This document shows, in pieces, positions 1-8,736 of a stretch of 64,000 nt of DNA. The position numbers and the translations under genes are program-made. This DNA comes from CADEDH01 sp047974625 (GTDB taxonomy: Bacteria; Actinomycetota; Acidimicrobiia; Acidimicrobiales; SZUA-35). The stretch lies in contig JBKECK010000054.1 in assembly GCA_047974625.1 (NCBI GenBank), positions 186,001-250,000 of the forward strand. Direction: 5' to 3'. Under the pieces are notes generated by a model that had not been told where the DNA came from, did no database searches, and worked only from the letters and a program-made list of their open reading frames with translations. Every line of letters begins with the position of its first letter. The stretch's first letter is position 1.

Positions 1-82
1 CTACGGTTCCCATGGGGTGTCACCCTACCAACGGTGTCCCCCGGACGCCGGAGTCACCGGGGTGGCCTGGCAGGCTGTCCCG

Positions 83-1312
83 ATGCACGCCACCTTCCGC
101 TCGTTGGAACATCGCAACGCCCGGCTGTTCTTCGGGGGGATGCTGGTGTCCAACATCGGGACCTGGGCCCAGTTCACCGCGGTGGCGATCCTGGTCGACC
201 GGCTGACCGCGTCGACCACGGCCATCGGTGTGCTCACCGCCCTCCAGTTCACCCCCATGTTGCTGCTCGGGGCCTGGGCGGGTGCCGTGTCGGACCAGGT
301 GTCGCGGTGGAGGATGTCCCTCATCACCCAGTCCGGCCTGGCCCTCCAGGCCGTCGCCTTGGCCGCCCTCGACCTGGCTGGTCACGCCACCCTGCCGGTC
401 GTCTACGCCCTTACCCTCGTGCTGGGGGTGGTCAGCGCCTTCGACAATCCGGCCCGGCGGGGTTTCGTCACCGAGCTCGTCCCCACCGCCCAGATCCCGA
501 ACGCGGTGTCGCTCAACACCGCGGTCATGACCGGCTCCCGGATCTTCGGTCCCGCCCTGACCGCCCTGCTGGTCAACCGGGTGGGCACGACCTGGCTGTT
601 CGCCGCCAACGCGGTGTCGTTCGTGGCCATCCTCGGCAGCCTCCTGCTGCTCGACCGCACCCGGCTCCACCATCCGCCCCGGGCCCCGAGGGGCGGCACC
701 CCGATCCGGGACGGCCTCCGGGCCGTCTGGGATAACCCGGTGCTGCGGTCGACCTTCATCGTGTTCAGCGTCCTGTCCACCTTCGGCTACAACTATTCGG
801 TCTCCTTGCCCCGCATGTCGGGACAGTTGTGGGGCAACGAGCAGTGGTACGGCGTACTGCTCACCATGGCCAGCGTCGGTTCCCTGATCGGCGCCCTGCT
901 CACCGCCTCGCGGGCCGAGGTCTCACTACGGTGGTTCGCTCTGATGGGCGTGGTGCTGGGCCTCGGCGGGCTGGCCCTGGCCTCGGCCCCGTCGGGCTGG
1001 TGGGCCATGGCCATCGCGGTACCGATGGGGATCGGCGGGGCGGGCATGGTCAGCGCCATGAACGCCATCGCCCAGCAGGAGTGCGAACCTGACATGCGGG
1101 GCCGGATCCTCGCTCTCACGGCGGTGGCCTTCCTCGGCTCGTACCCGATCGGCGGTCCCGTCACCGGCCTGGTCGGCGACCACATCGGGCTCCGCTGGTC
1201 GCTCGCCTACGGGGCCCTCATCTCCCTGGCCGCCATCGCCGTGTTCACCTGGTGGGCCTTCGGGCAGGGTGCCGGGTCGGGGAGGGTGGTCACCGCCGAC
1301 GAACGCCGGTGA
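83..1312 (+). CDS. MFS transporter, EntS/MFS_3-like exporter
   Basis: Integral membrane protein of 409 residues. About a dozen hydrophobic segments run through it, with the typical short cytoplasmic loop after TM2 (GAWAGAVSDQVSRWR, the MFS motif A region). The pattern of TM1-TM2 (MLVSNIGTWAQ, then GVLTALQFTPMLLLG) matches the DHA3/enterobactin-exporter-like group of proton-driven drug or siderophore exporters. The frame is open upstream, but ATG 83 is preferred because family proteins begin with a short 'F.SLEHRNARLFFGG' type sequence. Substrate cannot be told from sequence. It ends 10 bases before the convergent glycosyltransferase gene, so no shared operon is implied. Confidence 0.85.
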   Translation: MHATFRSLEHRNARLFFGGMLVSNIGTWAQFTAVAILVDRLTASTTAIGVLTALQFTPMLLLGAWAGAVSDQVSRWRMSLITQSGLALQAVALAALDLAGHATLPVVYALTLVLGVVSAFDNPARRGFVTELVPTAQIPNAVSLNTAVMTGSRIFGPALTALLVNRVGTTWLFAANAVSFVAILGSLLLLDRTRLHHPPRAPRGGTPIRDGLRAVWDNPVLRSTFIVFSVLSTFGYNYSVSLPRMSGQLWGNEQWYGVLLTMASVGSLIGALLTASRAEVSLRWFALMGVVLGLGGLALASAPSGWWAMAIAVPMGIGGAGMVSAMNAIAQQECEPDMRGRILALTAVAFLGSYPIGGPVTGLVGDHIGLRWSLAYGALISLAAIAVFTWWAFGQGAGSGRVVTADERR

Positions 1313-1321
1313 CCGGTGCCG

Positions 1322-2542
1322 TCACGGGGCGAGCGTCTCCAACCAGACCCGGAGGTCGGCCGGCGTCATCGTCTCCCGGCGCCCCAGATCCTCGGGGGCG
1401 ACGCCTAGCAGGGGCTCCGGTACCTGCCGGACCACGAGATCGAGCACCTCGGCCCGGGCGTAGTCGTCGACCACCGCGGCCATCTCCTCGTCGTGCTCGG
1501 CGCCTCGGGCCCGGGCCGCCCCGACCAGGCCGGTGAGCAACGACTCCCAGGTCGTCATCGGACCCTGGGTGATCGAGGCCGACTCGGCCATCGAGTCGAC
1601 GAAGGCGAACGGGACCCGCTCGATCCGCAACCCCGCCGCCAGGGTGGCGTACAACCAGTCGGCGTCGAAGGAGAACCCGAACGTCGACGGCCCAGCCAGG
1701 ATCGCCTCGAGCGCGGCCCGGCCGTACAGCTTGAACGGAGCCTGGGTGTCGCTCAGGCCCCGGTCGAACAGTTCGCGGCCGACCATCCGCTGCATGTGCC
1801 GCAACACGACGATCCCCGGGCCCCACCGGGCCTCGGCCTTGACCAGCACCGACTCCGGGTGCTTCCGGTCGCCGATGACGGCGTCGGCCCGACCGACGGC
1901 GAACGGCTCCAGCAGGAGGCCGAGCTGGCCCAGGTTGACGGAACCGTCGGCGTCGGTGACCACCACGGCGTCGGCGCCGTGGTCGAGGGCGTGGACGGCC
2001 CCGAGCACCATCGCTCCGCCCTTGCGGGAATCGTCGACGTGACCCAGGGAGGCCAGGGGTCCCCCGGTGGCCGGGATGGCGGTCTCGAGCCGGAGCACGG
2101 CCACCCGCGCCCCGTGCTCGTGCCCGGCCGCCCGCTCGGCGGCCACGGTGGCGCTGTCCTCCGGGTCACCGTCGTCGACGGCCACCAGGCTCCAGTCGAC
2201 GGTGGAACCGTCGAAGAGCCACGCGAGCTGATCGAGCTTGACGGCCAGGGAGTCCTCACCGGTGGGGTTGGTCTCGGAGCGGGGCCGTAGCCGACGGCGT
2301 TCCCCCCACATGGCCACCAGCACCGCGATCCGGCCCGACCAGTCGAGGTCCCGCACGATGGCCTTGGAACGGGCCAGGCGACGGGCGATGGCCAGGTCGA
2401 GCGGCTCGTCGGCCCCGCCCGGATCGGTGAACCGGCCGGCGGCCAGCAGCCGATCGGCCATGTCCCGGACCCGACGCTGATCGGCGGTTGAACCAATGTC
2501 GAAGCTTCCGGTGACGCCGACCGGTTCATCGCCTGTGCTCAT
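1322..2542 (-). CDS. Family 2 glycosyltransferase-like protein (dolichyl-P-glycosyltransferase type)
   Basis: A 406-residue cytosolic-looking GT-A fold protein. The DAD at residues 197-199 (in VVVTDADGS) is the nucleotide-sugar/metal DXD site. The later segment SDTQAPFKLY resembles the conserved D-T-Q-x-x-F-K-L-[FY] signature of DPM1/ALG5-type polyprenyl-phosphate glycosyltransferases. An N-terminal extension of about 70 residues precedes the GT domain, and no membrane anchor is evident. A TAGGCT box (2554-2549 on this strand) lies 6 nt before the ATG, suggesting a leaderless message. Acceptor and donor are unknown; a glucosyl-3-phosphoglycerate-synthase-like role is an alternative. Confidence 0.75.
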   Translation of the reverse strand: MSTGDEPVGVTGSFDIGSTADQRRVRDMADRLLAAGRFTDPGGADEPLDLAIARRLARSKAIVRDLDWSGRIAVLVAMWGERRRLRPRSETNPTGEDSLAVKLDQLAWLFDGSTVDWSLVAVDDGDPEDSATVAAERAAGHEHGARVAVLRLETAIPATGGPLASLGHVDDSRKGGAMVLGAVHALDHGADAVVVTDADGSVNLGQLGLLLEPFAVGRADAVIGDRKHPESVLVKAEARWGPGIVVLRHMQRMVGRELFDRGLSDTQAPFKLYGRAALEAILAGPSTFGFSFDADWLYATLAAGLRIERVPFAFVDSMAESASITQGPMTTWESLLTGLVGAARARGAEHDEEMAAVVDDYARAEVLDLVVRQVPEPLLGVAPEDLGRRETMTPADLRVWLETLAP

Positions 2543-2604
2543 GGCCCCAGCCTACGACACCCCACCCATGGCCGGGCCCGGACCACGGCCTACCCTGGGC
2601 CGGG

Positions 2605-3240
2605 ATGGACCTCACGGCCCCCCGTCCGATACTGCGAGGCCACCTCCACGCCTTGACGTTCGTGGTGGCCATCCCAGCCGGGCTGCTGCTCCTGGCCGGG
2701 GCCGACCGGGCCGACGAACGCATCGCGATCGCCTTTTACGCCGCCAGCCTGGCGGCGGTGTTCGGCGCTTCCGCCGGATACCACATCCTGGCCCGCCGGC
2801 CCCGCAGCCGGGTCATCATGCAGCGCGTCGACCACGCCATGATCTACCTCCTGATCGCCGGAACCTACGCCCCGGTCTGCCTGATCGCACTGCCCCGGTC
2901 GTGGGGGGTGCCGATCCTGGCCCTGGTGGCCGCGGGCGGGGCGGCGGGGGCGATCGTGAAACTCACGGCCTTCTCCACCCTCGGCCGGTACGCCAGCGCC
3001 CTGTACCTGATCCTGGGCTGGGCCGCGGTGGTGGCCGCGCCCGCCCTGGCCGAGGCCCTGACCGGGAACCAGCTCACCCTCCTGGCCCTGGGGGGCCTGG
3101 CCTACACGGTCGGTTTCCCCGTCCTGATGCTGCGCCGACCCGATCCATGGCCCCGCTTCTTCGGGTACCACGAGATCTGGCACGTGTTCACAGTGGTGGC
3201 CGCCGGCATCCACTTCGGCCTCGTGGCCAGCCTGCTGTAG
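2605..3240 (+). CDS. PAQR/hemolysin III family membrane protein (TrhA-like)
   Basis: A 211-residue protein with seven hydrophobic segments. It carries the family's conserved polar residues: the first His region (HLHALTF, residues 12-18), S/H in TM2 (GASAGYHIL), D-H in TM3 (RVDHAMIYLLIAGTY) and the C-terminal HEIWHVFTVVAAGIHF block. Bacterial members are proposed to be metal-dependent membrane hydrolases or to set membrane fluidity; 'hemolysin' is a historic label. It is transcribed divergently from the glycosyltransferase. TACCCT at 2591-2596 lies 8 nt before the ATG, consistent with leaderless initiation. Length is normal for the family. Confidence 0.88.
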   Translation: MDLTAPRPILRGHLHALTFVVAIPAGLLLLAGADRADERIAIAFYAASLAAVFGASAGYHILARRPRSRVIMQRVDHAMIYLLIAGTYAPVCLIALPRSWGVPILALVAAGGAAGAIVKLTAFSTLGRYASALYLILGWAAVVAAPALAEALTGNQLTLLALGGLAYTVGFPVLMLRRPDPWPRFFGYHEIWHVFTVVAAGIHFGLVASLL

Positions 3241-3321
3241 GTCGCCGCCCGGCGGAGGCGTAGACGCCGGGGTGGTCGGCTCGTATCGTCGGGCCGTGCG
3301 CCGCCCGACGACAGGACAGTT

Positions 3322-5046
3322 GTGACGCGGCCCGGGTTCGGGTTCCACAACCCGTTCCGGGGCCTGCGGGGATCCGACGTCCGTGGCGACGCCGTGGCCG
3401 GCCTGGTCCTCGGGGTGGAGAGCGTGCCGGACGGCCTGGCCAGCGGCCTGTTGGCCGGGGTCAACCCGGTGGCCGGGCTGTACGGCTACCTGTTCGGCAT
3501 GGTCGGGGCGGCGTGCTTCACCAGCACCACGTTCATGACCGTGCAGGCCACCGGGGCGATGGCCATAATCGTCGACGACGTCGACCTGGCCGCTCGACCG
3601 GACCCGGAGCGGGCCCTGTTCACCCTGTCGATGGTCACCGGGGCGTTCATGCTCCTGGCCGGGTTGCTGCGGCTCGGCCGGCTCCTGCGGTTCGTGCCCC
3701 GGGCGGTCATGACCGGTTTCATCACCGCGGTGGGCGTCAACATCGCCCTTGGCCAGCTCGGCACCTTCACCGGCTACGACGCCGAGGGGGCCAACCGGAT
3801 CATCCGGGCCCTGGACCTCCTGGTCCACGTGTGGCGGATCGACCTGGCGAGCACCGCGGTGGGCGCGGTCACGGTGGCCTCGATCGTGGTGCTCCGCCGT
3901 ACCCGACTCGGGGCCCTGGGGCTCGTGGTGGCGGTGGTGATCGGTTCCGCGGTGGCCGTGGCCCTGTCGGGACTCGACACCCTGGTGGCCACGGTCGGCG
4001 ACGTGGCCGACGTCCCCCGGAGCCTGCCGGGGCCACGGCTGCCCATCCTCGCCGATGTCGCCGACCTGCTCATCCCGGCCACCTCCCTGGCCTTCGTGGG
4101 CCTGATCCAGGGGGCCGGGGTCTCGGCCGCCATGCCGAACCCCGACGGCACCTTCGGTGACGCCTCGGCCGATTTCGTGGGCCAGGGCGTCGGCAACATC
4201 GCCGCCGGGGTGTTCCAGGGCATGCCGGTCGGAGGTTCCATGTCGGCCAGCTCCCTGGTGGTGGAGGCCGGAGCCCGGTCCCGCATGGCCCTGCTCATGG
4301 CCGGCGGGGTCATGGCCGTGGTGGTCGTCGGCCTCGGCGGCGTGGTCAGCCGGGTAGCCATGCCCGCCCTGGCCGGGCTCCTCATCTTCGTCGGGATCCG
4401 CAGCATCCGGCCCTCCGAGGTCATGGCCGTCGCCCGGACCGGGTCGGTGCCCATGGCGGTGATGACCACCACCGTGGTGATCACCATGCTGATCCCGCTC
4501 CAGTACGCCGTTCTGGCCGGTGTCGGGCTGGCCACGATCCTCCACGTCGTGCGCCAGGCGGGGACGGTCACGGTCCGCCGCATCGAGGTGCACGACGACG
4601 GCCGACTCCGCGAGGTCGACCCGCCCGACCGACTCGGGGCCCATGAGGTGGTGGTCCTGCAGATGTACGGCAGCCTCTTCTTCGCCAACGTCGAGTCGTT
4701 CGAGCGGCTCCTGCCCACCGTGACCCCGGAGTCCACCGGCAGCGTGGTGCTGCTCCGGGCCCGCGGGGCCGAGGACTTCGGGGCCACCCTGCTGGCCGCC
4801 CTCAACCGATACCTGGCCCAGACCCGCTCGGCGGGCAGCAAGGTCGTGATCGTCACCGACAATCCCCGGATCCGTCACCAGCTGGCCGTCACCGGCACCC
4901 TCGACGCCCTCGGCCCGGGCAACCTCTACCAGAGTGACAGCTGGCTGGGCGAGACGACCCGCCGGGCCTACCGGGACGCCCGGCACTGGGTGGCCGAGCG
5001 TCAGGAACCCGACCAGCCCGGCTCCCGCCCCGGAGGCGGCGACTGA
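3322..5046 (+). CDS. SulP-family anion transporter with C-terminal STAS domain
   Basis: A 574-residue protein starting at GTG. The N-terminal two thirds is hydrophobic with the SulP hallmarks: an early 'DAVAGLVLGVESVPDGLASGLLAG' style segment in TM1, and a middle SVxGG-like stretch (GGSMSASSLVVEAGARSR). Residues from about 430 to 545 are hydrophilic and alternate strands and helices as expected of a STAS domain. The family moves sulfate, bicarbonate or other anions across the inner membrane by symport or exchange. Bicarbonate and sulfate cannot be separated from sequence. The next 200 bases hold no credible gene. It is convergent with modC, so it is not part of the molybdate operon. Confidence 0.88.
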   Translation: MTRPGFGFHNPFRGLRGSDVRGDAVAGLVLGVESVPDGLASGLLAGVNPVAGLYGYLFGMVGAACFTSTTFMTVQATGAMAIIVDDVDLAARPDPERALFTLSMVTGAFMLLAGLLRLGRLLRFVPRAVMTGFITAVGVNIALGQLGTFTGYDAEGANRIIRALDLLVHVWRIDLASTAVGAVTVASIVVLRRTRLGALGLVVAVVIGSAVAVALSGLDTLVATVGDVADVPRSLPGPRLPILADVADLLIPATSLAFVGLIQGAGVSAAMPNPDGTFGDASADFVGQGVGNIAAGVFQGMPVGGSMSASSLVVEAGARSRMALLMAGGVMAVVVVGLGGVVSRVAMPALAGLLIFVGIRSIRPSEVMAVARTGSVPMAVMTTTVVITMLIPLQYAVLAGVGLATILHVVRQAGTVTVRRIEVHDDGRLREVDPPDRLGAHEVVVLQMYGSLFFANVESFERLLPTVTPESTGSVVLLRARGAEDFGATLLAALNRYLAQTRSAGSKVVIVTDNPRIRHQLAVTGTLDALGPGNLYQSDSWLGETTRRAYRDARHWVAERQEPDQPGSRPGGGD

Positions 5047-5247
5047 GGACACCCGGCCCGGGGCCACGCCGGCCGTGGTCGTCGTCGGCAAACACGTTCG
5101 GCCTCCGGGCCGGTCGGTGCCTGATCCACCGCGGCCGAGATCCCGACCGGTTCCACGTTCAGCACCGACGCGGAGATTCCCGCGAAGGAGCGCTCGGCGT
5201 CGCCGCGGCCTCCGACGGGGTGGAGCCAGTCGGGAACCTGGGGCGGG

Positions 5248-6327
5248 TCAGGCCGGGTTGACGCTGATCTCCGTGGCCTTCACCGACGCCCAGACGGGCT
5301 GACCGGGTCGGAGCGAGAGGGCTCGGGCGGCGTCCGGCGTGACGTCGACACCGAGGGGAACCGGATCCCCCAGGGTGACCCGGGTGATCTCCCCCAGTGG
5401 TTCGATGACCCCGACCCTGGTCGACCAGGTGTTGCGGGGACTGCCGTGGGGTTCGTCGAGGTGAAGGGCGATCGCGTTGGGTGGGATGGTGATCAGGACG
5501 TCGCCGGTGGTGTGGGTATCGGCGGTGTTCAGGCTCACCCCGACCCGGTCGCCATCCCGCCCGTCGGCCACAGTGAGGACGCCCCCGGCGTTGGTCCCGG
5601 TGAGCAGGTTGACCCCGGCCAGGGCAGCCACGTACGGGGTCGTCGGTCGGCGACGCAGCTCATCGGGGGTGCCGGTCTGGACGATCCGGCCGCCCTCCAG
5701 GACGTGCACCCGATCGGCGAGCAGGAAGGCATCGGTGGGGTCGTGGGTGATCAGGAGCCGAGGTCCCGGATAGTCGGCCAGGTGGGCCCGGAGGAGGCGA
5801 CGGAGCCCGGATCGGGTGGCCACGTCGAGGGCGGCCAGGGGCTCGTCGAGCAGGAGCAGGTCCGGCTCGGTAGCCAAGGCCCGGGCCAGGGCGACCCGTT
5901 GAGCCTGGCCACCCGAGAGCTGGGACGGCCGCCGCCCGGCCAGGTCCGACAGGTCGAGGGTGTCGAGCCAGCGGCGGGCCACGGCCCGGGCCTGACGACG
6001 GCGCAGCCCGCCCGAGGCGGGCCCGAAGGCGACGTTGTCGGTCACGTCGAGGTGTTCGAAGAGGAGGTACCGCTGGAACACCACCCCGACCCGTCGCTGC
6101 TCGGGCGGCACGAACTCCCCTGTCCCGGCGTCGTCGAGGGTGCGCTCCCCGAGACGGACGTGACCGGCCTCGACGGGCCGGAGGCCGGCGAGGGCCTCGA
6201 CCGTGGTCGACTTGCCCGATCCGTTCGGACCGAGCAGGGCCGCCGTCGTCCCGGCCTCGATGGTGAGGGCTACGTCGAGTACGAACCTGTCCCCCCGGGG
6301 CACCCGCATCCGGGTATCGAGCTTCAT
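5248..6327 (-). CDS. modC: Molybdate ABC transporter ATP-binding protein ModC
   Basis: ATPase subunit (359 residues) of a molybdate/tungstate importer. Walker A GPNGSGKST, the signature LSGGQ, Walker B LLLLDEPLAALD and the switch His (LLITHD) are all present. The last 80 or so residues form a TOBE/Mop-like oxyanion-sensing domain (G..VRITLGDPVPLGVDV region). ATG 6327 is chosen because its ATGA overlaps the TGA of modB; GTG codons just upstream are alternatives. Third gene of modA-modB-modC. Placement with a lipoprotein binding protein and a ModB-type permease makes molybdate the likely substrate, though sulfate-type ATPases look alike. Confidence 0.9.
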   Translation of the reverse strand: MKLDTRMRVPRGDRFVLDVALTIEAGTTAALLGPNGSGKSTTVEALAGLRPVEAGHVRLGERTLDDAGTGEFVPPEQRRVGVVFQRYLLFEHLDVTDNVAFGPASGGLRRRQARAVARRWLDTLDLSDLAGRRPSQLSGGQAQRVALARALATEPDLLLLDEPLAALDVATRSGLRRLLRAHLADYPGPRLLITHDPTDAFLLADRVHVLEGGRIVQTGTPDELRRRPTTPYVAALAGVNLLTGTNAGGVLTVADGRDGDRVGVSLNTADTHTTGDVLITIPPNAIALHLDEPHGSPRNTWSTRVGVIEPLGEITRVTLGDPVPLGVDVTPDAARALSLRPGQPVWASVKATEISVNPA

Positions 6328-7124
6328 GCCCGCCCCCACCACCGGTCACGCATGGCCACCAGCACGACCAGGGACACGGCCACCAGCACCAGGCTGATCG
6401 CCACCGCGGTGTCCCGGTCGGATTCGAGGGCGACGAACACGGCCAAGGGCAGGGTCTGGGTCTTGCCCTGGAGATTGCCGGCGAAGGTGACCGTGGCCCC
6501 GAACTCACCCAGCGCCCGGGCCCAGGCCAGCACCGCCCCGGCCCGCAGGGACGGGGCGATCATCGGCAGGGTGACCCGCCGGAAGACCCGCAGCCGGGAC
6601 GCGCCCAGGGTGGCGGCCGCGTGCTCGTAGCCCTCGTCCACCCCGGCCAGCGCGCCTTCCACGGTGATGACCAGAAACGGCATGGCCACGAAGGTGTTGG
6701 CCACCACCACCCCCCAGGTCGAGAAGGGTAGGAGGAGCCCGGTCAGCTCGGCCAGTGGTTCACCGACCAGGCCCCGGCGACCGAGAGCGAACAGGAGGGC
6801 GGCCCCACCCACGACCGGGGGCAGCACCATCGGCAGGGTGACCACGGCCCGCACCAGGTGCCGGCCCGGGAAGGAGGCCCGGGCACGGAGCCAGGCCAGC
6901 GGAACCCCGAGGGCGACGGCGATGAGCGTGGCGGCCACCGACGTGATCAGGGACAGGCGCAGGGCGTCGGCGACCACCGGTGAAGCGATGAGCCGGGGCA
7001 GGTCCCGCCACGGGGTCCGGGAGGCCAGCCCGGCGAAGGGAACCGCGAACACGGCCACACCGAGCGCGCCGAGAACGACCAACGGCCACGGGGGCCGCCG
7101 GTAGATCCGGCGCGCCCGGGTCAC
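6324..7124 (-). CDS. modB: Molybdate ABC transporter permease ModB
   Basis: Membrane permease of 266 residues with about six transmembrane spans. It has the EAA-type loop that contacts the ATPase (residues around EGALAGVDEGYEHAAATLGASRLRVFRRVTL, read in pieces: EHAAATLGA, RVTLPMIAPSL). The start is GTG, whose GTGA overlaps the stop of modA by 4 bases. Its own stop overlaps the modC start, so the three genes are translationally coupled. The fold matches the CysTWA/ModB branch. The 'GEFGATVTFAGNLQGKTQTLP' segment (GEFGATVTFAGN here) is characteristic of ModB rather than CysT/W. Confidence 0.9.
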   Translation of the reverse strand: MTRARRIYRRPPWPLVVLGALGVAVFAVPFAGLASRTPWRDLPRLIASPVVADALRLSLITSVAATLIAVALGVPLAWLRARASFPGRHLVRAVVTLPMVLPPVVGGAALLFALGRRGLVGEPLAELTGLLLPFSTWGVVVANTFVAMPFLVITVEGALAGVDEGYEHAAATLGASRLRVFRRVTLPMIAPSLRAGAVLAWARALGEFGATVTFAGNLQGKTQTLPLAVFVALESDRDTAVAISLVLVAVSLVVLVAMRDRWWGRA

Positions 7125-7972
7125 GGGGCAGCGAAACCGTAGGACGCCAGGATGGCCTGACCGTCGTCAGAGCGGACGAAGGCCACGAACTCGGCGGCCG
7201 CCTCCGGGTTCGGCGCCCCCGTCAGCTGGGCGATCGGGTAGGTGGCCACGACATTGTCCTCCTCGGGGATTTCGATGCCCTCCACGGTGTCGCCGGCGGC
7301 ACGGACGTCGGTCACGTACACGATGCCGGCGTCGAGCTCGTCCGCCCCGATCTTGGTCAACAATGCCCGCACGTCGGGCTCGTTGGTGTCGATCTCCGGC
7401 ACCACCCCGGCCAGGCCCAGCGACTCCCGGGCGAAGTCCCCGCACGGGACGCCCTCGGCGCACAGCCCGATCAGCAGGTCCGCGTTGGCGAAGTCGTCCA
7501 GCCCGTCGACCCCACCGGGGTTGCCGGCCGGGACCGCGATCTGCAGCAGGTTCTCGGCGAACGGCTCCGGCTCGGATGCCGTCTCACCGGCGTCGCGGAC
7601 CTGGTCCATGTTGTTCGTGTTGGCCGAGGCGAAGACGTCGGCCGGTGCACCCTCCAGGATCTGCTCCCGCAGCGACGAACTCCCGGCCAGGTTCAGCTGT
7701 ACGTCGACGTCCGGGTGGGCGGCCTCGAACGCGGTCTCCACTTCGGCGAAGGCGTCGGTCAGCGACGCCGCCGCGAACACCAGCACCGGGCCCTCGGTCT
7801 CCGACGACGGCTCAGTGGCCGGGGCCTCCGTCTCCGACGACGGCTCAGTGGCCGGGGCCTCCGTCTCCGACGACGGCTCAGCGGCGGGGGCGTCATCCCC
7901 ACAGCCGGCGGCCACCGCCAACAGCACCCCCACGATCAGCATCTGCCGCCACCGCGGCCTGCGGTCCCACAT
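7121..7972 (-). CDS. modA: Molybdate-binding lipoprotein ModA
   Basis: Extracytoplasmic binding protein, 283 residues from ATG 7972. That start has GGGAGAG six bases upstream; two further in-frame ATGs at 7978 and 7987 are less well placed. A short signal peptide ends in a lipobox (VAAGC), so the protein is membrane-anchored. It is followed by an acidic P/S/T/E linker made of three copies of an 11-residue unit (APATEPSSETE). The mature domain shows ModA landmarks: VFAAASLTDAF near its start, NLAGSSSLREQI, APADVFASAN and GIVYVTDV. First gene of the modABC unit, divergent from a PadR regulator. Confidence 0.92.
   Translation of the reverse strand: MWDRRPRWRQMLIVGVLLAVAAGCGDDAPAAEPSSETEAPATEPSSETEAPATEPSSETEGPVLVFAAASLTDAFAEVETAFEAAHPDVDVQLNLAGSSSLREQILEGAPADVFASANTNNMDQVRDAGETASEPEPFAENLLQIAVPAGNPGGVDGLDDFANADLLIGLCAEGVPCGDFARESLGLAGVVPEIDTNEPDVRALLTKIGADELDAGIVYVTDVRAAGDTVEGIEIPEEDNVVATYPIAQLTGAPNPEAAAEFVAFVRSDDGQAILASYGFAAP
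7798..7890 (-). repeat. 33-bp tandem repeat inside modA (2.8 copies)
   Basis: Three head-to-tail copies start at 7798, 7831 and 7864; the last one is diverged at its end (gcggcggggg for gtggccgggg). The period is a multiple of three, so it adds whole 11-residue units to the acidic linker between the lipid anchor and the binding domain. Copies 1 and 2 are identical at the DNA level, which implies recent duplication and likely length variation between strains. Confidence 0.9.
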
Positions 7973-8001
7973 ATCCATCTCTCCCATCGGTCGCCGCCGC
8001 C

Positions 8002-8065
8002 TGGTCTCAACGAGACCAATTGGCCGGCCCCTGTGTAGTCGCAAAGTTCCTACCGGGCAAGGAAC
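8002..8065. promoter_or_regulatory. Two dyad repeats in the modA/PadR divergent promoter region
   Basis: The 112 bases between modA and the PadR-family gene hold a perfect dyad TGGTCTC-AAC-GAGACCA (8002-8018). A second dyad, GTTCC-N10-GGAAC, lies at 8046-8065. Either is a plausible operator for the adjacent regulator. TACCAT (8072-8077) lies 7 nt before the PadR ATG and can serve as its -10 box. Which dyad belongs to which promoter is inference. Confidence 0.5.
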
Positions 8066-8084
8066 CTTCGCTACCATCGGGTCG

Positions 8085-8612
8085 ATGGCTGGCACCGGAG
8101 CCGTTCCCGACCTCTCCCTCACCGAGTGGGTGGTGCTGGCCGTGCTGGCCGAGGCACCCACCCACGGTTTCGCCATTGCCAAGGAGCTCCGGTCCGGTAC
8201 CGACCTGGGCCGGGTCATCACCGTCCACCGCCCCCTCGTCTACCGGGCCCTCGACCGCCTCGTGTCCGCCGGCCTAGTGGAACAACACGGCACCGAGCCC
8301 AGCGACACGGGACCCAACCGCACCATCCACCGCCCCACCGACCCGGGTCGGCACGCCTTGGAGGGGTGGCTCGATCGGCCGGTGCAGCACGTCCGCGACC
8401 TGCGGATCGAGTTCCTGATCAAGCTCCGCCTCAACCAACGGCGCCACCGGAACCCCCCACCGCTCATCGCCGCCCAACGGGCCGAGTTGGCCGACACCTT
8501 CGACCAGCTGACCCGGAGCCGGTCCGAGGACGTCGTCGACGCCTGGCGGAACGTCAACGCCACCGCGGCTCGCCTGTTCCTCGACCACCTGGCCAGCCAC
8601 GGCGCCCCATGA
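8085..8612 (+). CDS. PadR-family transcriptional regulator
   Basis: A 175-residue regulator. The N-terminal winged helix is recognisable (LTEWVVLAVLAEAPTHGFAIAKEL, then VYRALDRLVSAGLVEQ), as is the typical 'DPGRHALEGWL' end of the wing. The C-terminal half (LRIEFLIKLRL onward) is the helical dimer region of PadR/Vir-type proteins. It is transcribed divergently from modABC, so it may control molybdate uptake, but no ModE-like molybdate-binding domain is present and no ligand can be named. The start at ATG 8085 is preceded at 7 nt by TACCAT, as in other apparently leaderless genes of this window. Confidence 0.82.
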   Translation: MAGTGAVPDLSLTEWVVLAVLAEAPTHGFAIAKELRSGTDLGRVITVHRPLVYRALDRLVSAGLVEQHGTEPSDTGPNRTIHRPTDPGRHALEGWLDRPVQHVRDLRIEFLIKLRLNQRRHRNPPPLIAAQRAELADTFDQLTRSRSEDVVDAWRNVNATAARLFLDHLASHGAP

Positions 8613-8736
8613 CAGCTCCCCGCGTATGCGTTGGGGCCCTTCAGATACCAGGAAGTAGTGTGACGATACTCGATGTGTCACCGGGCACGACCCGGTCCTT
8701 GAACACGCCATCCCCCGAGCCAGGACAGGGTGCCCG

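Noticed and set aside
2590..5091. Very long minus-strand open frame opposite the SulP gene
   Set aside because: It is Gly/His/Asp/Pro-rich with no domain, and mirrors a well-supported transporter on the other strand; this is a GC-rich antisense artefact.
5047..5247. Possible gene between SulP and modC
   Set aside because: Frames on both strands are Arg/Pro-rich shadows with no motif; nothing could be supported.
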